From assembly GCF_000582685.1 (NCBI RefSeq), contig NZ_KK073769.1:1015758-1079757 (forward strand): DNA of 64,000 nucleotides, written 5' to 3'. Of the stretch, positions 24,194 to 33,220 are shown in pieces. Under the pieces are notes generated by a model that saw nothing but the letters and a program-made list of their open reading frames with translations, made no database searches and was not told the DNA's origin. Source of the stretch: [Scytonema hofmanni] UTEX 2349. GTDB taxonomy: Bacteria > Cyanobacteriota > Cyanobacteriia > Cyanobacteriales > Nostocaceae. The position numbers and the translations under genes are program-made. How positions within the stretch are numbered: position 1 is the first letter of the stretch; each line of letters starts with the position of its first letter.

Positions 24194-27100
24194 TCAGCCG
24201 CTATTGGTTTTGAGCGATGGTGAGTTCTGTTGATGCTGAGGCTGTTTTGATGAAGTGTAAGTCCAACCCACTATTAAAAGCAGGCTAGCTACACTTAAAA
24301 CTAGTACCTGGGTCGGCTTTATTTTGTACTCATACCTAATGGCTTTGGATTCGGCGATATTCTTACCACTCGTCTGAAATAAGACACGCAGTCGGTTGAG
24401 TAGTGTAGCGGAGTTGGGTGTGGGTTGGGTAGGTTTATCCGTGTCGGTTTCGCTGTCATTGATGCGAAGAATCACGGACGAAGCGGTTCCTTCCAAGCGA
24501 TCGCCGTTTATTTCCCTGAAAGCTTGTGCTGTAATTCGATGGATGCCTACAATTGGTTGCCAGTTAGGCAGATGGTAGGGTCTACCATTAACTGGTAGAC
24601 TTACCTCGGTGCTAGCATTAGGAGCAGTATAAGTAAATATTACACTGCCTAAAGTAGCAGGGATAGTTACAGCTGCGATCGCGTATTCATTGTTTCGGTT
24701 GAAGTCAGATATCCTGAAGATGCAATCGCTCTCCAGTGTGGTACTATCAAGAACTTGATTATTGCTGATGGTTAACAAATTAAACCCCACCACACCACCA
24801 AAGGGAATGGCAATGCGTTTCGTGACTGGCTCACTGCTACAATTACCGAGAGTTGGTGGGGTGTTAACCCTCAGCGTGATAGATACCTCAGCACCAGCTA
24901 CCCAAGTATTGAAATCAAAGTTATAGGTAATAATGAACTCACTGTTGGGATTACTGATATTGCTGCTACCACCAAGGTGTTCCCAGACAAAGCGAAAAGA
25001 TTTCTCTGTCGGTTGAATATTGAATACGCGAATAGAGAAGCCTTGCCCGTTGATATTGGCAATCTCTGCCTGAAAGTCAGCTTCAGGTACGGGGTTAATT
25101 GTTACTGTGCGGCTGAGGGTATTTTCGCATTGAGTTTGCGTACTGCCAATCAGTGCTTCAATTTTCACCAATTCTGGTTGACCCCCTTTTGCATATTGCC
25201 TGGGATTCAAAATCCGAGTTTGGATGTCGTTAATGCTCACCTGAATTAACTCTACCTCTTCAGATGTTCCCTTAGCCAAGGTAATCTCTACAGATGCTGC
25301 ATTCTGACAGAAGTTTTCACCTTCACTGATTGATAAATCAGCTTCAGGTACGGGGTTAATTGTTACTGTGCGGCTGAGGGTATTTTCGCATTGAGTTTGG
25401 CGATCGCGAATCAGTGCTTCAATTTTCACCAATTCTGGCTGACCCCCTTTTGCATATTGCCTGGGATTCAAAATCCGAGTTTGGATGTCGTTGATGCTCA
25501 CCTGAATTAACTCTACCTCTTCAGATGTTCCCTTAGCCAAGGTAATCTCTACAGATGCTGCATTCTGACAGAAGTTTTTACCTTCACTGATTGATAAATC
25601 AGCCTCAGGTACGGGGTTAATTGTTACTGTGCGGCTGAGGGTATTTTCGCATTGAGTTTGGCGATCGCGAATCAGTGCTTCAATTTTCACCAATTCTGGC
25701 TGACCCCCTTTTGCATATTGCCTGGGATTCAAAATCCGAGTTTGGATGTCGTTGATACTCACCTGAATTAACTCTACCTCTTCAGATGTTCCCTTAGCCA
25801 AGGTAATCTCTACAGATGCTGCATTCTGACAGAAGTTTTTACCTTCACTGATTGATAAATCAGCCTCAGGTACGGGGTTAATTGTTACTGTGCGGCTGAG
25901 GGTATTTTCGCATTGAGTTTGGCGATCGCGAATTAGTGCTTCAATTCTCACACCTTCTGGCTGACCCCCTTTTGCATATTGCCTGGGATTCAAAATCCGA
26001 GTTTGGATGTCGTTGATACTCACCTGAATTAACTCTACATTCTCAGGTGTTCCCTCAGTCAGCGTAATTTCTATAACATCTGCATTCTGACAGAAGTTTT
26101 CACCTTCAGTGATTGATAGATTGGGTCTCGGCTTAGGATAAATGGTTACAGTTAGGGTATCATAGGTGTCGTCTACCGCGTAGGCGAAAGTGATTGCCAC
26201 TTCTAACCCCTTAGCCAAATCATCAATACTTGCTTGGTCAATGCTACTGGGTTGGAAGAGTTGTTTGATTCCCTCAAATATGACTCCTTCTCCCTTGACT
26301 GTTCCACCTTCTGGTTCTAGAGTGAATTGGTACTTTTTGCGATCGCCTTCACAAAATACTGTTTTTTCCAGTATAATTATAGGGCGTGGTCGGGCTACTA
26401 CATAATTGACTGCGGGTGTATCGCTACCGCAGCGATAGGGGAGACAAAAATCCCCGACAACAATATCTTTCCGCTTCTGCAATTCTTGGAATAGCTTCTG
26501 TGAACTACTGATTACCTCTTGATACAAATCTGGTGGCAACGCAGCAGATTTTTGAATAGTCTCAGTGCGTAAAGTACTTAATTTATAATAGATTTCCGAA
26601 TTTTTGTCTTCCCTGAGAAGCTCATCAACCTCTTCTCCATCTACGTACACCAAGATAAAAGTGCCACCTTTGGGAACTCCACCCAAATGTTCCATACCGG
26701 GATGCTGTTCGGAAAATTTATGGAACAAATGCAGCTTCATCAGTTGCTCTAGTCGCTGCTGATAAGCGTTTATTAGTCCTTTGATTTCAAAGTAATTGAG
26801 TTCCTCAGCTGCGTGTGAGTTACCCATGTGGTAACTTTCGGTATTAAATTCTTGAGGCACATCTCGTAACAAACTGTAAAGAGTCTCGAAGTCCTGAAAC
26901 TCCGACTGTTTGATGGCTGGGTAATTGTTGTTATCAATACTAACGGCAAAATGATTCAACGAAAGTAAAACAAGGGAATACTGGGGAGTAGGGGACGGTA
27001 GGTTAACTACATCCTTTGTTGAAAGCTTGAGGTGATACTTTGCTGCGTTACTAGATGAATCAATTACTATGCCATAAGTGACTTTACCTAGGGATAGGCA

Positions 27101-29236
27101 GAGCGCTATTTCATTTGCAATGCGCAGCTTTTCCTCTGCAATTGCATCATTAGCAAGTCCTGAAAAGTCAATGATTAGGTCATTAAAGTCGTTGAGGCTA
27201 TTTCCCTCAGTGCTGGGAATTTGCGTAACGAAGCGGGCAATGTGCGTGTTCGTTTCGTCGCGGACAAAAAGCCGAAAGTGAAGGTCTGTATCACCTTTTA
27301 CAAATTCATGTGCCTCTGGTTTCCGAGCAATCTCCAGAATCGGATTAAATAGTTGGCTGCTAGTGATGACAGTTAGACCAGGTTTATCAAAGAAAACCTG
27401 CTTCAGTGTGTTTAGCAAGACATTTTTTGGTTCGCTTGCATACTTAGTCCAAAGTTTCTGGAAAGTATCCTTTATCCGGCTAAAGTCTGATTCTAGGTCA
27501 TCAAACTGACCAGAGATGTTAAGATCCTGGAGACTGGCTACACTACCAAGCTTGAGGGTAATGACATCAAATGCTAGGTTGTAGCGTTGCCGATAATCCT
27601 TGATGTGTTTGAGTGCATCGCCGTTAGCCTTGCCGATATGCCCCTCAATTCTGTAAAAATTATAGGCATCCAGCCGATAGGTCAGATCGTTGAAGACATG
27701 AGGATTTTCTTGTGAATCCTGCTTCGGGTAAAAATAAGCAGGATGGCGATCGCTCCGTCCTTTACGATAGACATCGTAGTTCCAGTATTGATATAAGTTT
27801 GGATAATTCAGGTAGTAAGGGATTGCTTGCTCGCTGAGTGGTGCCGATTGGTCTTTACTGGGAGTGATTTTAAGTGGTGTATTGTAAAACGGTAGTAGGT
27901 AAAAACTATCTTCTGCACACAATTTTAAAAGACGTTCATAAAGGTAGCGAACTTGCTTAACGCGAACCTGATTGCCGTTGTAGATAGGGGGTTGGGTAAA
28001 ATCACTACGATATCCAGTTTTCGGTTGACTTGATATTGCAGGAACTAGCCCCAGCATGAGAAACTTAGGAAAACGTCGAGTATCAGGTGTGCAATCATCC
28101 ATCAAGTCAAAAGCTCCCTCAGCCAATTCATAGTAAGCAGCAACCAGCAGACTGAGATAATCATAAAAATATTGCAGCGTATAGATCGCTTCTGGAGTTT
28201 CGACCTTTTCAGATAAAAGCGTTGTTTCCTTCTTCTTAAAGCTGTTTAGTCGTTTTTCCAGGTTTTCCTTCAGTTGACCGAAGTCATTACCCGAAGACGG
28301 CTGGAAAGTAGTAAAAAAAGGTGAGAACAGCCAAAAAAGCTTGGGAAAAGCGTTATCGATCGCAGCGATCGCATTTACACAAATCTGGTAGTAGTTCTCC
28401 CGGAAGCTCTTGTAGTCATTAATTTTCGTCAAATCTACGCTATCATCAGCTTCTACATAGCCAAATCGCTGAACCTGGGGAGCAAAATCTTGGAACTTTT
28501 TAGCCTCAAGGTCAAACTCTTGGAGAAAGTGGTTACGTGCTTCAAAAATTGCTTCAGTGGCAAATCCTTTCCAAGGTTCCATCAACTGATCGATCTGATA
28601 ACCTTTGTATAGTAAGGTTTCTGCACTAACCTGCTCAGGAGTTTCCAGTTTCTGCACACGCGGAAGCAGAAAAAACCGCCAGCGAAAATTTCGGAATTTA
28701 CCCAGGTCATCGTATTCGAGGAAACAAGAGTCACGCTGCTCATCCTGGGTTTCACATACCACCACCAGTACCTGGTCAGCGAGAAATTCTCCAAACCCGT
28801 CTGCATTGCGCTCGCTACCTTCGGGAGTTTGGTGCAGAGATATTCGTTTATCCCCGCTTTGCTCGAAAAGTTCTATCACCGTGTATTGCAGAGATGCTCT
28901 AGCAGATACGTCTTCGCTGGATGCAAACAACAAAGACTGTACTTTCGCTTCACTTTGATAATGCGTCAGCGTTATCGGGGGAAGGGAAATCACATACCCT
29001 TCCGAAGTAATGCCACATCCTGCCGAGATAGATATTTTAGCATCCGCCGTCTGATAGCTGCTGCTTACCTCCATCCCGCAAACGATCCCCATACCAATTA
29101 GGTGGGTACGGGTCAGCCGATTTTGACTATCGAGATAAGAGACAAGGCTATTCAGGTCATTGTTCTTCAACACCTGATTGGGCATGAAGATAGGATAGCC
29201 GGTTTTGTTGATGATAGTGTTCATGGCTTTATTCAT
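24194..29236 (-). CDS. Very large CIS-associated protein with Ig-like tandem repeats and C-terminal membrane helix
   Basis: A 1680-aa protein of unknown function. The N-terminus (TGYPIFMPNQVLKNNDLNSL, residues 11-30) resembles the opening of large proteins in eCIS loci. A helical/beta region runs to about residue 1000. Residues about 1035-1385 are four tandem 87-residue beta-rich repeats, each with NFCQNA, VELIQVSINDIQTRILNPRQ and TQCENTLSRTVTINPVP, resembling Ig/PKD-like adhesion repeats. Two more beta domains follow. One strong membrane helix lies at about 1640-1658 (TQVLVLSVASLLLIVGWTY), with a short polar tail. Its start overlaps the Cis12 stop by 8 bases. It is a candidate baseplate extension or anchor fixing the particle to a membrane; that role is inferred. 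Confidence 0.75.
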   Translation of the reverse strand: MNKAMNTIINKTGYPIFMPNQVLKNNDLNSLVSYLDSQNRLTRTHLIGMGIVCGMEVSSSYQTADAKISISAGCGITSEGYVISLPPITLTHYQSEAKVQSLLFASSEDVSARASLQYTVIELFEQSGDKRISLHQTPEGSERNADGFGEFLADQVLVVVCETQDEQRDSCFLEYDDLGKFRNFRWRFFLLPRVQKLETPEQVSAETLLYKGYQIDQLMEPWKGFATEAIFEARNHFLQEFDLEAKKFQDFAPQVQRFGYVEADDSVDLTKINDYKSFRENYYQICVNAIAAIDNAFPKLFWLFSPFFTTFQPSSGNDFGQLKENLEKRLNSFKKKETTLLSEKVETPEAIYTLQYFYDYLSLLVAAYYELAEGAFDLMDDCTPDTRRFPKFLMLGLVPAISSQPKTGYRSDFTQPPIYNGNQVRVKQVRYLYERLLKLCAEDSFYLLPFYNTPLKITPSKDQSAPLSEQAIPYYLNYPNLYQYWNYDVYRKGRSDRHPAYFYPKQDSQENPHVFNDLTYRLDAYNFYRIEGHIGKANGDALKHIKDYRQRYNLAFDVITLKLGSVASLQDLNISGQFDDLESDFSRIKDTFQKLWTKYASEPKNVLLNTLKQVFFDKPGLTVITSSQLFNPILEIARKPEAHEFVKGDTDLHFRLFVRDETNTHIARFVTQIPSTEGNSLNDFNDLIIDFSGLANDAIAEEKLRIANEIALCLSLGKVTYGIVIDSSSNAAKYHLKLSTKDVVNLPSPTPQYSLVLLSLNHFAVSIDNNNYPAIKQSEFQDFETLYSLLRDVPQEFNTESYHMGNSHAAEELNYFEIKGLINAYQQRLEQLMKLHLFHKFSEQHPGMEHLGGVPKGGTFILVYVDGEEVDELLREDKNSEIYYKLSTLRTETIQKSAALPPDLYQEVISSSQKLFQELQKRKDIVVGDFCLPYRCGSDTPAVNYVVARPRPIIILEKTVFCEGDRKKYQFTLEPEGGTVKGEGVIFEGIKQLFQPSSIDQASIDDLAKGLEVAITFAYAVDDTYDTLTVTIYPKPRPNLSITEGENFCQNADVIEITLTEGTPENVELIQVSINDIQTRILNPRQYAKGGQPEGVRIEALIRDRQTQCENTLSRTVTINPVPEADLSISEGKNFCQNAASVEITLAKGTSEEVELIQVSINDIQTRILNPRQYAKGGQPELVKIEALIRDRQTQCENTLSRTVTINPVPEADLSISEGKNFCQNAASVEITLAKGTSEEVELIQVSINDIQTRILNPRQYAKGGQPELVKIEALIRDRQTQCENTLSRTVTINPVPEADLSISEGENFCQNAASVEITLAKGTSEEVELIQVSINDIQTRILNPRQYAKGGQPELVKIEALIGSTQTQCENTLSRTVTINPVPEADFQAEIANINGQGFSIRVFNIQPTEKSFRFVWEHLGGSSNISNPNSEFIITYNFDFNTWVAGAEVSITLRVNTPPTLGNCSSEPVTKRIAIPFGGVVGFNLLTISNNQVLDSTTLESDCIFRISDFNRNNEYAIAAVTIPATLGSVIFTYTAPNASTEVSLPVNGRPYHLPNWQPIVGIHRITAQAFREINGDRLEGTASSVILRINDSETDTDKPTQPTPNSATLLNRLRVLFQTSGKNIAESKAIRYEYKIKPTQVLVLSVASLLLIVGWTYTSSKQPQHQQNSPSLKTNSG
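25088..26130. repeat. Four tandem 261-bp coding repeats
   Basis: The phrase TACGGGGTTAATTGTTACTG begins at 25088, 25349, 25610 and 25871, an exact period of 261 bases (87 codons) within the 1680-aa gene. The three central copies are nearly identical in DNA, including silent positions, and the outermost copy (about 25990-26130) is more diverged. This indicates recent tandem duplication or gene conversion. Confidence 0.95.
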
Positions 29237-32200
29237 TTGCAGTTCCTAAGGCAGTCTGGTTAAGAATAATCGGTTGATTTTCAGGGATATTTGCCTGGGA
29301 GTCGTACAGGATGCCTTTGGGGTAAACACTCCGCAGTTGGGGTATAATTGCCAGTAGACGATTGAGCGTCCCAGTTAGATCGCAGGCGCCACCATCGCAA
29401 GCATCCAAAGCTAGTTGCTCCAGCCAGTCGTGATAAGCAACTTCAAACTCGCTCATTTGCCGGACATCCAACCAAGCAATTTTGAGAGCGAGGTGGGCTG
29501 GTGCTTCCAGTCGCAGAGTACGTTCAACAAATCGGCGAAAATCTATATTCCGAAAGCGTTCTGTCCAGTATGGTAAAATGACAGTGATCCAGAAAGAATA
29601 GGGGTCTTGGTAAGTTAAATTCTTTTGTTCTCCCGTTTTGGTTGTGGTATCATTGGCATTGACGAAGATGGGCAAAAAGTTATCTGAAACTGTTTTCGGA
29701 CGCAGGAGAATATGCTCCAAGATATGAAACCCTTCATCGTTGATGCGTGTCTGTAGCGCCTCAATGCCTTGTTTTTGCTTTGCTTCACTGCTGTAATATT
29801 GGGTAGCTAAAATTGGCTGTTTATCCTTGTTGGTCAATGCCCAGCCAAAGAGTCCATTTTCAGCGGTTATCAACCGGAAATTACCCGAATTTTGAGCGAG
29901 TTCGATCAGGATATTGCCGTTCTGCCAAGCGTCTTGTATGTTGTCGTAGTATTGCTTGCTTTGGAGGAGGATCTGCTCATCCTCTCCATAAATTTGCCCG
30001 ATATTATATTGTTGCTGTATATTGATGCTGAGGCGAGTAGTGCGTATTAATAAAAATAGGCGGTTGATGACAGCATCTCGCTCGGCAGCTGTCCTGTATA
30101 TTTGTGGGTGGATAGCAACTTCACTTTTTTGATCGGGGGGACGACTCAGTACCCGGAACCCAAAACCGTCTGGGGTAGCTGTGGGATAAATTGCTCCCGG
30201 TTCCAAGATACCCAATAGGTCATGATAAAAGCGATCGCCTGCTGCACTTTCATTATCGAATAATTGGGTGCTTTCCAACAGGGTGACTCCATTGTAATCT
30301 ACTAACCGGAAGCGATCGCCAGAGGTTGTCTCTGTCACTGCTTCAATTCGCAAAAACGGCTCAACTGAGTTTAGCAGTTTAAAGGTGCCAAAGTGATTGC
30401 TCTGTGTTGCAGACATCGCTAGCAGGTTGCCACTTTGATCGACGATTCCCAACCAACGTTGTAAGGCGATTTCCCGTTCTTGTTCTGTGGGGAAACGTTC
30501 GGTGCTTTCAGCGAGGACTTTCCCTTCGTTATCTACTAATACATAGCCGTAGGTAGTCAATTTATTGATACCATCATCATAGCGATCGCAAAGACGCTTG
30601 TAAAAATCAGTATGGAGGGCAAACAGCAACAACTTTTCCATAGCTGCCTGAGCTTCTTCCTGGGTAGCGTAGGTTTGTGAGCTTTCTAAGAGAATATCAT
30701 CTGAGCTACCGCTCAAAGAAATTATCCAGCCACCAGGAGCAATCCGATAATGGCTCAGGTTGCGCCGTCGCACGTCTTCAATGCCCAGTAAACGAGAAAC
30801 CCGCTTTTTGAAGCCTGACACATTTTCAGTGTCCCATACGGCTTTGCAGTTGCAGTAATTAAAAGCGCGGAAGCGATCGCGACTTAGTGATGGATAATCA
30901 TGTAAAAAGTGGGCTTTGTCGTGAATAATCTCGGTTTTATGCTTAACTTTATCCATCCGGTAGTTGAGCAGCACATAATCACCAAAGGACTCAGCAAAGC
31001 GTCCTAGCAGATGGTCGAGAAAACGGTTGCGGCGATCGCGGGAAGTCTCAGGATCTTCGATAATGGAGTTGAGATACTGCTGACCATCCCCGATGATGGC
31101 GGAGCTTTCTGGAAAATCAAGCATCTCGGTGAAGTAAGTATGCCATTTACCGTTAACTTCGTCAATTTCCCAAGAAAACAGCTCCCGCACATGGGCAAGT
31201 TGGGACAAGTAGTTGGCTAGCAACTGATCGAAAAAGACCAGGTATCCTTTCAATTGATGGGCTTGAGCCTTACGTAATTCCGAAGCCGTTTCTGGCAGCC
31301 CATCTTCACTGATGCCATAGGTTAGGGGAAAATCGTGCTGAATCGAATAGTGGTCGGCGAGGTTATAATAACTACCCTTTGGTACAGATAGATCCAGTTC
31401 ATAATCTTCGCGGAACGCTTTGATATTGGCAGCCTGTTGTTCATTATAACGGCGCTTTACCTCATCGACATTGGTCGAAATTGGTAAGGTACCCTTGAAA
31501 AGCTTGACCTTGGAAGATTCAACCCCCACCACCGGACTGTAGCCTTTGGTCAGTTGCAGATACCAGGGATGTTGCGACTGGGGTAAACCATTGATATAGT
31601 TGATAATGCTCAGTTTCCTGACTGCCGCTACACCAGGCACTTTTAATATTTCTTGGTATAAATCTGAGGTGTGGATCACCTCCGGCTGGGTAAGTGCTTC
31701 CAGTTCGGCAGTATCAATAAAGCCATGACTGTCGTAAGGTTCATTATGAAGAACCGCAGGTCTGCCAGCAAAAATTTCGGCTGGGCTTTTGCCTTTGTCT
31801 AGCAATTCTTCTAAAGTATAAAAATGCAAGCGTGGCGAAATAAATGCATATAATTTTACATAAACTTCTACCAGTACATCCTCAGCATCAGCATCAGCTT
31901 CTAGCTCAATATCGGCACAAAGCGCAATTTCTTCTTTACCCAAAACGACGATATCGTGAACATCTTCGCAGAGGTTACGGTAGTTACACAGCACAGCTTT
32001 AACTTGATCGAGGGTATCAGACCAGGAACGGGAAATCTGCCCACAGGCATTTTTGCGATATCCCACATCAAGGTCAATATAGACAGTATAAAGTCCACGG
32101 GGATGAAGACGTGGGGCGTTGTCCGCCGCTGGGGGAGTAGATTGCAGATGGCTACTAGTATAATCTACGTAGATGGCTGGATTATAGGTTGTCAATTTTT

Positions 32201-32561
32201 CCAGCCGAGCGTTGCGGACACCTGGAATGTCGATCAGACGCTTGCGTAAGTCCAATTCCGTGACTGGATTACAAGTCAGTATTTCATCGGGGGTAAAAAA
32301 GTTGTTCTCCCGACGATGAGAATCGGCTGGATTTGAAGTCAGCAAATCCTGAATATCTAGGTTGTTGCGGTAGCCCAAATCCGTGACAGCATAACATAAC
32401 ACCTCCAGAATAGTCACACCCGGATCGTGCAGATTGTAGTCTGTCCAGAGTTTACCAGACAGAGCTTGTAGGTGTGCGATGCCGATATCCCGCAAGGTTT
32501 GAAAATTTAGATAATTGGGAAATTCGGGGTTAAGCTTCGAGATGCTTGGGTATTCCAGCAT
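29229..32561 (-). CDS. cis12: CIS baseplate wedge protein (Cis12/Afp12-like)
   Basis: A 1110-aa protein. The N-terminal part has LWTDYNLHDPGVTILEVLCY and AVTDLGYR (about residues 39-64), the signature of the Afp12/Cis12 baseplate wedge component, together with DLRKRLIDIPGVRNARL and a second LYQEILKVPGVAAVRKL segment typical of baseplate J/gp6-type proteins. The C-terminal part contains FHILEHILLRPK and a helical EVAYHDWLEQLAL. Cis12 joins Cis11 to build the wedge ring that triggers sheath contraction. It starts 49 bases after the 155-aa gene and its end overlaps the next gene, so it is in the same transcript. Confidence 0.87.
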   Translation of the reverse strand: MLEYPSISKLNPEFPNYLNFQTLRDIGIAHLQALSGKLWTDYNLHDPGVTILEVLCYAVTDLGYRNNLDIQDLLTSNPADSHRRENNFFTPDEILTCNPVTELDLRKRLIDIPGVRNARLEKLTTYNPAIYVDYTSSHLQSTPPAADNAPRLHPRGLYTVYIDLDVGYRKNACGQISRSWSDTLDQVKAVLCNYRNLCEDVHDIVVLGKEEIALCADIELEADADAEDVLVEVYVKLYAFISPRLHFYTLEELLDKGKSPAEIFAGRPAVLHNEPYDSHGFIDTAELEALTQPEVIHTSDLYQEILKVPGVAAVRKLSIINYINGLPQSQHPWYLQLTKGYSPVVGVESSKVKLFKGTLPISTNVDEVKRRYNEQQAANIKAFREDYELDLSVPKGSYYNLADHYSIQHDFPLTYGISEDGLPETASELRKAQAHQLKGYLVFFDQLLANYLSQLAHVRELFSWEIDEVNGKWHTYFTEMLDFPESSAIIGDGQQYLNSIIEDPETSRDRRNRFLDHLLGRFAESFGDYVLLNYRMDKVKHKTEIIHDKAHFLHDYPSLSRDRFRAFNYCNCKAVWDTENVSGFKKRVSRLLGIEDVRRRNLSHYRIAPGGWIISLSGSSDDILLESSQTYATQEEAQAAMEKLLLFALHTDFYKRLCDRYDDGINKLTTYGYVLVDNEGKVLAESTERFPTEQEREIALQRWLGIVDQSGNLLAMSATQSNHFGTFKLLNSVEPFLRIEAVTETTSGDRFRLVDYNGVTLLESTQLFDNESAAGDRFYHDLLGILEPGAIYPTATPDGFGFRVLSRPPDQKSEVAIHPQIYRTAAERDAVINRLFLLIRTTRLSINIQQQYNIGQIYGEDEQILLQSKQYYDNIQDAWQNGNILIELAQNSGNFRLITAENGLFGWALTNKDKQPILATQYYSSEAKQKQGIEALQTRINDEGFHILEHILLRPKTVSDNFLPIFVNANDTTTKTGEQKNLTYQDPYSFWITVILPYWTERFRNIDFRRFVERTLRLEAPAHLALKIAWLDVRQMSEFEVAYHDWLEQLALDACDGGACDLTGTLNRLLAIIPQLRSVYPKGILYDSQANIPENQPIILNQTALGTANE

Positions 32562-32610
32562 GGACTTCAGACGCCTTTAACATATAGAATACTACGAAAA
32601 AATACTGATT

Positions 32611-33078
32611 TTATGATGCTGCACCAGTGAAGAGGTGATAAATAGAGCCACCAAACAACCACACAAGTGCGATCGCTATTCCCAGAGTCAGTAATGTGAG
32701 ATACTTGAGCAGTTGTTGCAGACGCAATTCCATCTGCTGCTTATACTCAGTAAATTCCTTGCTCAAAGCTTCCAGATTGTGCTGGATCTTGTCTACTTTC
32801 TCTTCCAGTTCCTTGAGACGGGATTTCCAATCGGCACTTTTGCCCGGTTGCTGTCCATCTTGAGCGCAAATTTCTTTTTCAGCTTTCATTTCCCATAATG
32901 CACCTTCGTAATAGACCACATCACCTTTTTGGTACGTCTGTCCAGGTTTCCACACACCATAAAATTGATCGTCTTTTTTATTCAGGAGCGAGGTAATCAA
33001 CTCGGCAAACTGGGATGCGGAGAGATGACTATTATTTTGGAATAAACTCTTAAGTTCGGTACGATTTTTCAGAGTCAT
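32611..33078 (-). CDS. Small CIS-locus protein: carbohydrate-binding-like domain, coiled coil, C-terminal membrane helix
   Basis: A 155-aa protein. Residues 1-35 are helical. Residues about 38-85 (FYGVWKPGQTYQKGDVVYYE, ALWEMKAE, W) resemble a type-3 chitin-binding-like carbohydrate-binding module. Residues 85-122 form a coiled coil (LKELEEKVDKIQHNLEALSK). A single membrane helix, YLTLLTLGIAIALVWLF, lies at about 126-147. The topology looks like a tail anchor. ATG 33078 has a strong GGAGG seven bases upstream, just beside the end of the IscB element, so the insertion stops right before its ribosome-binding site. The gene may be a second membrane-anchor factor for the CIS; the exact role is unknown. 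Confidence 0.7.
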   Translation of the reverse strand: MTLKNRTELKSLFQNNSHLSASQFAELITSLLNKKDDQFYGVWKPGQTYQKGDVVYYEGALWEMKAEKEICAQDGQQPGKSADWKSRLKELEEKVDKIQHNLEALSKEFTEYKQQMELRLQQLLKYLTLLTLGIAIALVWLFGGSIYHLFTGAAS

Positions 33079-33142
33079 CTAAACCTCCAGGAGACCCCCA
33101 CCAAAGCTGTACTCAGCTTGGTGGTGGGAGGAATGGGGGTTT

Positions 33143-33210
33143 GATTTCAAAACAGTCTTTAAGTGTTTTTGTGGGTAAGCACAAACAAGGAGAAGACTAG
33201 TTTTGAAATC
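33143..33210 (-). terminator. Long stem-loop downstream of iscB
   Basis: GATTTCAAAAC-AGTCTT (33143-33159) pairs with AAGACT-AGTTTTGAAATC (33193-33210), about 17 bp with one bulged base, around a 33-base loop. It begins 11 bases after the iscB stop codon. It is probably the iscB transcription end or a structural part of the element's end. Confidence 0.6.
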
Positions 33211-33220
33211 AACAAATCTT

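Noticed and set aside
28605..28958. 117-codon plus-strand frame inside the 1680-aa gene
   Set aside because: Shadow of the real gene; Ser/Arg/Cys-rich translation typical of a wrong frame.
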